Assembly (NCBI RefSeq): GCF_024763615.1
Contig: NC_077222.1
Coordinates: 26,102,001 to 26,166,000 of the forward strand
DNA: 64,000 nt
Direction of reading: 5' to 3'
Source: Phlebotomus papatasi
Lineage: Eukaryota; Arthropoda; Insecta; Diptera; Psychodidae
Both the position numbers and the translations under genes were made by a program. Below, in pieces: positions 53,301-62,300 of the stretch. Below the pieces are notes generated by a model. That model had not been told where the DNA came from, made no database searches, and saw only the letters and a program-made list of their open reading frames with translations. The stretch's first letter is position 1. Every line of letters starts with the position of its first letter.

Positions 53301-56300
53301 GATATCCAATTAGCACATTTTTTTCATCCTCACTAAACAACGTTGGAATATTGCCAGTTGTTAGAATATTGTGAACATGCTCAAGGAATGTGTCATCAAG
53401 AATCTGTAGAAGAGAAAACAGAGAAATTAATTCTTTTTACAGTTCCTTCTTCTTCATTACACCGAGAAAAAATATCATGGGTGATTTTCAATGAGATTCT
53501 TCGGCAAATCGAATACATTTAACATTAGAATTAAAACATTTTAATTGTTTAAATCAAAATAAATCCATTTAGACTTTTTTTCAATATTTCTTCATTTTAT
53601 TTTAAGATGTTAAGTATTATATTTTTTTTATTTATAGAATTCAGAATTCCAATAAATAAATTTACGTTATTTTTTTTATTTTAAATATATTTTAATTATC
53701 TTGTAATACCCTTCAAACAAACCCATCAAATGCTAAGAAAATTTGAAAATTATCGAGGAGTTTTCTTTACTCTCATTTTCCAATTTGAAATTTTGTCTAT
53801 TTCGTAAATTAAAAAAAATATCCTTTAAAACCTTTCAATGCAAGAACATGTCAAGTATACAAGAATAAGTTTTTTTCTTCTAATTTGTACGTTAATCTAT
53901 TTTCCTGGATTTAAAAAATATTGTACTATCTTTTACATTTATGAACCGACTTAATAAGTCAAGTATTCGCCGAAAAACTGACAAAACTCTTCTAAAGATA
54001 AGAATATTTCAAAGTATCAAACCGGTTTATTCAGTTTTTTTTTTAATTTGGACATATTTTTATTTCCTGAACTTTAAAAAAATCAAAACATTTTCATTTA
54101 TCAAAAGAATTTTAAAATAATATATATGCACCTGAAAGGTGTTAAAAAACACTTTCAACACTAAGAACAATTCAGTTTCGCAGAAAACCTCCTTAGTTTT
54201 ATTTTTGAATTTAATATCTATCTATTTCTTGGATTTTTAAAGATATAACTTCTCCATTGATGGACATATTTTAAAAATTAAAAATTTACTAAAGAGCTCT
54301 TCCTAAACTCAATCAATGCTAGGAACACTTCAAAATGTTAAGGCTAGTGCTTCAGTCTTATTTTTTTATTTGAACTTTAATCTATTTCCTAGATTTAAAA
54401 AATTATAACTATTCTGTTTATAGTCGGATTTTTAAATTTAAATATTCGCTAGAAAAGTCTTGAATAACTCTTGATATTAGGAACATTTCAAAGTAGCAAA
54501 CCCTTTTATTCTGTCTTATTTTTAAATTCAAACGCTTATCTATTCCCTAGATTTAAAAAAAAAAAAGATAACTTTTCTTTTATTGATGGATATTTAACAT
54601 CAAATATTCCAAGTAAAAGTCTCATAAAAATCTTTTTTTTTATTTAGTTATATTTGTTACGGATTTCCGCAGGTAAAATCTAAAACTTCTAGTTTTTTTT
54701 TGAATATTTTAAGCCGTATATTTGTATTAAAAGGCATGCCAGTATTTTGCCCAAAATCTTTTAAATATTATTTGATTCAAATAATTCAATCTCATTTTCT
54801 CAGTGTGCTTGTAGAATATTGGGAAAGTTTTGTTTGATTGGTTAGGGTTTGGGAGGTAGGTGGTGACCTATATGTGTGTTAATTTAAGTGTAACCTCATT
54901 TTCCGACAGGATAAAGACTGTCTTGTTCCCCTTGGTGGCCAATTGGTGGTAAAGTCGCTTTAAATCACTTCGGAATGTGACCTCAGAGTAGTTGCGGTTG
55001 ATAACAATCTTGAATAAATCACATTCGGCTGCAAAAGCTGCCAATTTGGCCATACTCTGCCTCCCAAAGCCATCAAGACCTACAAGTGTCGCATGGCCCC
55101 TATTCATTCGCAAAAGACGATGGAGCCGTGTTAAATGCTCAAGGCAGTCCTCAAAGAGTACCAAATCCAATTTTCTCAGTCGATTCTGCTGTTGGTACTC
55201 ATCGAGGATCTCTTGGAAGAGGAAGTAAATGGCTTCGTAGTCAAGGAGGTCTTCGTAGTACCTCTGTTTAGTATCATTCACTGTATTGCGATAATCACCA
55301 AAGAGAAGTGGATCTCGAAGAATATATTCATGCATTGGTATATCTTTTGTCAGCTCCTGATTCAATGGTAACCTATTGTCACCACCTTCATCAGACGAAT
55401 GTACAGTTGATGAAGTGTCACCCATTTGTCTGAGGTGCATCTCACCACCCTCTCTTCCTGTTCCCGGAACACTTTCGCATGGAACTGGCGGAAAATAGTG
55501 TTCAACTTGACTTGTGAGGTGCTTTGTAAATATATTTTCATCCTAAAATGAAACATTGGAACATTTAAAAGCACCAAATTCATCACTCCACATCTGAAAT
55601 GTTTTCATGTGCATTTTGCTTTGTGTCAGGTGCAGTAGAAAGTGCGGAAATCCAATTTAGTTGAAATCTTTATCATTTTATCACCTTTTTGGATATAAAA
55701 CGGTCAGCTACGACTCTAGTAAATTCATTGCGCCAGAGTCTTATAACTTGGCGTGATTCCTTGAACAAATCCGGTTGAGCGAGCAGAATCCCATTGCAAA
55801 TCCGGGATATATCCTTCATGTTGAAGATATAGTGAAAACGCCCTGGGGTAGGGGGTAGATCTTGACGAATTAACTAGAAGTGAATCAAAAATAAATCGAA
55901 TATTGTAGCACAGAGCTTATAATGCTAAACTCGTCTGTCTGTAAGATCCTATTAATTTTAGAGAGTGAGGAAAGCATAAATAAAACATTTCAAGGGGTAC
56001 TTCATTTCATACCCAGATTTCATTAAAAATAAAGAGTTGGAATTCTTGTAAAATCTCTAATGATTTTTAGATTTAGTGAAACGTTTTATTTATGCTTTCA
56101 AATTTCCTTCGCATTTCAGAAGAATTAATTATGATTTGAACGTATAAAGGCCTTCATTTTTTGAAGAGGATATCCAGAAATCGCCTGAAAGAAAAGAAAC
56201 TAACATAGTGCTTCAAGTTCGAAAGATAGTCATTCAATTTGAAACCTAAAATCACAAAAGCCGAAATGTCGAAGAGCGAAAATCTCAAATGGGTCGAAAT

Positions 56301-59300
56301 CCCGAGACGCCAAAAATTCTGAAAAGCCAAAATCCCGAAAAGCGAAACTCCCTAATCGGTGAAAATCCTGAAGAGCTAATATCCCAAAAGGTTCTGAACG
56401 TAAACATTCTGAATGGGTCAAAATCCCGAAAACAAAAAGACCTAAAAACCAAAATCGCGAAAATTCTGAAATCCCGAAAAGCCAAAATACCGAATGTGTC
56501 AAAATCTAGATATCCGAAATCTCACAAAACCAAAATCCCGAAAAGTGAGAATCCCGAATGGGTCAAAATATTGAAAAGCTAAAATCTCAAAAAGCCAAAA
56601 TCCCGAAAAGTGAGAATCCCGAATGGGTCAAAATATTGAAAAGCTAAAATCTCAAAAAGCCAAAATTCCGAAAAGGTAAAATCCCGAAAAGACGAAAGTT
56701 CAGAAGGCCATTGGGTCAAAATTCCAAAAACAAAAATACCGAAAAGACAAAGTAGCGAAAATTCCAAAATTTTGAATTGGTCAAAATCTTGAAAAGTCAA
56801 AATCGCAAAAATCCGAATGGGTCAAAATTCCAAAAAGCTAAAATTGCGAAAAGCGAAAATGACTAATTGATCAAATTTCAGTAAAACGAAAATCCTGAAA
56901 AGGGTAAAGTTCCGAAAGCCAAAATTCTGAATGGGTAGAAATCGCGAAAGCCAAAATCCTTTGAAAGTATTATAGCTACTCCTCCGATTGTACCCGAGAG
57001 CTTGGTGGAGGTAAAACGGAATTTTCTGTATTTTGGGAAATTATTTTTTTTTGTTTTTTTTTTCTATTTCTATATATTATCTTCTCTATAATTTCGTGCC
57101 TTTCGGGGTACTGATCATTCGCGACTATGCACCTTTAAAGATTTTAGCGTTCGAGATTTTGACTTTCCGGATTTTAACTGGTACCGCTCTATTCATATTT
57201 GTTTAAGGGTAATTTATTTCGTACATTTACCATTAAAACAAATAATATAACTTTTCTTTTAAGATTATCTTAAGAATGAAGTGAAATCGTGAGAAAACAT
57301 TAAAGTTTTATTACCTCGAGGGTTTTAGGAATTCGAAAGTAGATTATTAGTAATTTTCTTATGTTTCTATGCTAAAGTTACATATAAGGTAGACTAGATC
57401 GTAGGGGCATATTCACAAAAATTTAACAAAATTGTTATGAGATAAGATATGCGTATCTTTAGCAACATTCAAAAATCCAAAGTGACTAATTCCGCTAATT
57501 CCAAAGTGTAACAAATTATTTACTACCAGGAACTGCATTAAAATCGTTTATTCGAAAACTCTCAATTTTATTTTCGATTTTTCTCTACAAATTCTGTCCC
57601 ATTTGAGGAAATCGCACTACCTTCGGACCAGGGCATGACATTTCCTAGGTTTCCCATATGTTCCTAGCGAGCCAAAAAAAACTTTTTAGTTTATTAACTG
57701 TATTTTGTCATTGTAAAATGAATTAGCAAAAATACTAATACAAAACAAAAGCCAATTTAAGAACGCAGAGGCAACCGAAAACCCTAAATTGGCAACCTAC
57801 GTAGTTTTGGAGATATCTCGTGAAATGTGTACGAAAACAGGAAAAAATTACACTAAAACAGGTCGCATTTTTCAGAGCTAATGTCACCCCCTGCTTCGGA
57901 CGATTCAAGTTTCGAACAACTATTTTTTCAATTTTTTTAATCAATTTAACTAATTATAATATTTATTAGCTAGTTCCATGCCTCAAATTTTCTGAAATGA
58001 GCCTTTGAAAAAAAAATAGTTATCCTATGCTTGAATCTTCCGAAGGTAGCGCACTCTCCCCTACTTAGGATCAAAATATCCAGAGGAATTACAGGCTTCG
58101 CATATACTCTGCCTTTGAATACTTCATAGTTTTCCCATATTCCTTTAATGAATCTGACCTAATCTTTTCAGGAAATATGTGACTTAAGACTAGGATATTA
58201 AAATATGCCATAGCTAGGTAAGATTCATTAACCTTTTAAGGGCGAATATGACACCGGTCCCGGAGTTCCAAAAACTAAAACGGTTTTTTTCTGACTATTT
58301 AAAAAGCAACATAATTTTCTTTAATCAGAAAAGTTGTTTTTGTATTTGGGATACCAGTGTCCCATTCGTCCTTAAAGGGTTAAAGGTATATATGGGAAAA
58401 AAATATGAAGTATTCGAAGCCAGTAGTGTATGTGATGCTTGACAGCCTTACCCTAGTTTTTGAATCTCAATCCAATTCATTGAATATATTTCCCGCAATT
58501 AAATTCAAGAATAAGCCATTATAGTCTCTAAACTGTTACCACTCAATAAATCTCCTTCTGTCTTGAATATTCTCAGCATGAAACCTAACCCAGTCAAATC
58601 CATGTCAAAACGTTTCTGTTGAGACGCCGCTTCAAAAGCTGTCCCAACATCTCGGTTGAAACTGTGAAAGCTCCTGTCATCAACCAAGACTTGTGTCTAA
58701 CCAAATGTTTAAAGGTATGACGGATCATGAGAATCTAATCTCTAATTCTGCCTCATCCATCTCAAAACTAATAGTAAAATGCAAGCTGAAAATCTCCTTT
58801 CCACATTGAAGCTCTCCTTTTGACTGGAGGAGCCCCAGTATATTGAGAGTTGGAATGGAGTTCAACAGAGCGCAACATTTTCATATCTTTCATGTTATAG
58901 AGAAGGAGAAGTTCGATATCCTACCCTTAAGAGATTCAGTGTCATTTGAATAATGACGTCAGTGATGAGCTGTATGGCTGGAGTGAATTCAGCAAAGTGC
59001 CCTCGGAGGATGGAGGTATAGATGTATTTGAGGATGAGGTCACTGGGTGGTGGGATGTAGAGAATAAAGAATTTTGAGAGGAATCGCCGATCAATGTCAT
59101 TTCGTCCTCCTCCAGGACTTCCCATCGCTGCATAGAAACTTAAGTCACGAATAAATTTCCATCGAAGATCATTGACACGGTCAAAGAGTCCTACAAATTC
59201 AAATAGCTGCTTCAGAAGTGCAATTGGCTCCTGACTCCCATACCTGTCCCCGTGAAAAAAAGGGATACTTCACTTTAGAAACTCTTCCTGCTACCCTACA

Positions 59301-62300
59301 CCCTAAAAAAAAACGGATCAACAAAATAGTTTTAATACTCATCAACATGCGGCATATTCATGTCATCAATGAACACCGATACGTTTTTTCCCGCTGCTGG
59401 TCCATATATGAACTTTGTGCGTTTCTCTATCATTCCCTCAATGGCACTCTGCACATCGACTGATTTGGTTCGATATGAAAAATTTAAATTGAGTCTCACC
59501 TACATGGTGTAGTCACACACAAAAATCACCATTTCATTTCGGTATGGACACCCCCCAATGAAAAAAAAATTGCAGTTGAATGATAAAAAATTATGCAAGT
59601 TAATTAAAAAAGCATAGTATGAATGTAACTGACAAGATAGCTGAAGTGTGTTTTGTTGATGGGGATGAGTTGAGTGAATTAAACATAAAAAAAAAACTTA
59701 CGTATTTTTTGCAATCCTGCTGCATGAGAAAATTATTAATGAGGGTAGTTTTTGCCGTTCCAACGTCACCAATCACCACAATGGGTCGATTAATTTTATT
59801 TATGCGACTGAAGAGATAATCAATTTGAATGGTGTCGACAGTTGGCACAAGGATATCCTGGAATAAGGAAATAGAAGATGGGATTGTTTCACTGAAAATT
59901 ACCAAAGAGACAATTTAATTAATTTTATATTCTTAATTTTACGGTAGGGAGAAATGGGGCACCTTTGAATTCGGGCATCCTTGGAATTGAGCTTTTTTCT
60001 CTTATTTTTAAAAGGCATTGAGCCTTATCGTGATGTAATTTAGCTTGTAATTTTATTTGTGGAGCTAAATTATATCATAATAAGGTCCAATTTCATTTTA
60101 AAAAAAATGTAGGGTAAATGTCCTAATTCAAAATCATTTCCAGATGCTTTAACTTTGTGAGAAGATTCATCACATTAAGTAAATAGGGGAAATTGGGGCA
60201 CCACCAAAAACGGGGTACCACCAAACAGTAATTTTTATTTCTAAACTACTTGGACTATCTCGACCATTCCTTCAGTGGACAAGCATCCCTATAGTGCCTA
60301 TAAATTTCTATCGGTTTTGTCCTCTGATATCCAATATTCCATTAAAAAATCGCAGTGTTTGGTGTTACCCCGTGTTTGGTGGTGCCCCAGTTTCCCCTAT
60401 TTTTCTGAAGAAAATTACATAAATTTGCTCCTTGACTCTTCTACAATGTTATTGTTTAGTTAAAATTCTTTAGATATAATTTGAAAACTTCTTAAATACA
60501 AGAAAAATACACCAGTGCAAAATGCTTCTATTGGAAACAAATTAATCCAAATGGAGAAAAGAGAATTTTTCTAATTGGAGACAAACAGTGTAAGTGAAAC
60601 CGCGACTAAAAGCTTCCAAAACCTTGTTGAATTGCTCTTAAGTGGAGGATTTGTTCTTATTCCTGGTCTTTTCTCCTTTCCCATCTGAAATACTGTAAAT
60701 ATGAAAAAATCATATTTCCGGTATTTCCAATTTAAGCACTTGCAGACACTTCAGAAAAACTCTTTTTGTTCACGAAATAGGTAATTATTGCATTTGAAAA
60801 TTTCACGTACCATTAACAATAGAGATTAGCACTTAATTTCACATAATTCTGCCAAAAATATTATATAAGGAAAAAAAGTAATAAAGAATAATCACCCTAA
60901 TATGTTTTTCATTAGAAAACATGGTCGATCGATGAAAAATTCGATGGTGAAAAGGTACACTTTTAATTTTTCTGAGAAATAAACAAATTAAAATTTGTGA
61001 ATATGAATGGATTTTCGCTTTATTTGGAGCAAAATTAACTAAATAATGAAACTGCGGTATAGAAAATATATAAATAAAAATTTAATACTGTATTTATCAC
61101 GGAAAAAATATGTTTCTATTTGGAGTAGTGAAAAGTTTCCATTTGAAACAGGTTTTGAATTAGCTTAATTTACACTCTAGGAAAAAAAAACAATTTCAAA
61201 GCTGACTTAATTCGGATGCCCCACAAAACAAAAAAAAATAGAAAAAAAAACTATTTGTTAATGGAGTGTTATTTGTTTGAGAATTTGATGAACTTTTAAC
61301 CCTCTTAGCTAAACTTTACAAAAAAAGTGTTGCAAAGCGTCCCAGGCTTTTCAAAGTTCTCGAATCGTGACTTTAGATGTTATTAAACACATAATTTCGC
61401 ATCATTCACCGTTAACAGTTCTCAACCGATTTGAGACTATTCATCAATGACTCAAAAGATCACCCAAAATAGCTTAGGAGTAATAAAAGAAAGGTTATGA
61501 ACCGGTTCAAATTCAAAGACCTTTACAATAAGTCTAACTATGATACCATTCGATTGATAAAATATGACTCCTTAAAATCTTTTAAGATACATATATTGCT
61601 CTTCTGTGGAGATTGAGCAGTAAAATATTTTCAATAAAGTATAGGCCCTCGCAGTCATTCCCAATTATTCAGTAATTAATGATAATAATTAAACGGCATA
61701 TTTCTGATAATAAAGCAAAATTTTTTTTAGAACGCTTGAATTTTTGAAATAGTACAATCAATGAATTAGCCTTCCTCGTTAATCTCTTTGGTACGTAACT
61801 ACTGATTCATTAACTCAAACTCAATTGAACTAGTTAGGAAATCATCAAAAACCAAGAGGTAACACATAAGCAATAAGAATGATACGAGCTTCCAGTACCC
61901 CAAAATTATATATGGTAATATATCGGTGACGTATCGCTTCATGGCGCTTGTAACAAATGTAGACACGGTAGGCACAAAGCAAATCCAGTTAGCACAGTTG
62001 CTAATTCAACCGACGCTATATGGATTATCCGGATTACCTAAAAAAAATTATGAGTTCACTATTAAATGAATGGGTGCCCTAAATACCCTGTGGGTTTTCT
62101 ATAACTTCCCAGAGTTCTCCATGAGTTTTCTGAAAATTGTATGGACTCTCTGGGTTGCCTGAAAGAATGTATAGGTTCTCCGGTTGTTTTTTTTTTAAGA
62201 TGTATATGAGATCAAGGGCTTCTTCGTAGGTTTTCGGTCAAAAACCCGAATGCCGAAGATCCGAAAAAGCCAAAATCCCGAATGAACCGAAACCCCGACT

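Larger units (their letters stand above)
55874..58924. other. Dynein intron (3.1 kb)
   Basis: Holds a foldback-like element (56245-57190), a copy of the 260-bp repeat (57633-57888) and an element with a MITE inserted in it (58066-58455). A 60-codon frame at 58505-58687 (minus) has no dynein similarity. Confidence 0.6.

Noticed and set aside
56230..56800. Several Phe/Arg/Asp-rich frames on both strands (and similar at 46259-46462 and 62195-62380)
   Set aside because: They are translations of the 16/17-bp minisatellite, not proteins.
58505..58687. 60-codon minus-strand frame (DMDLTGLGFMLRIFKTEGDL)
   Set aside because: Not similar to any dynein segment; the correct exons join across it in frame without a gap.
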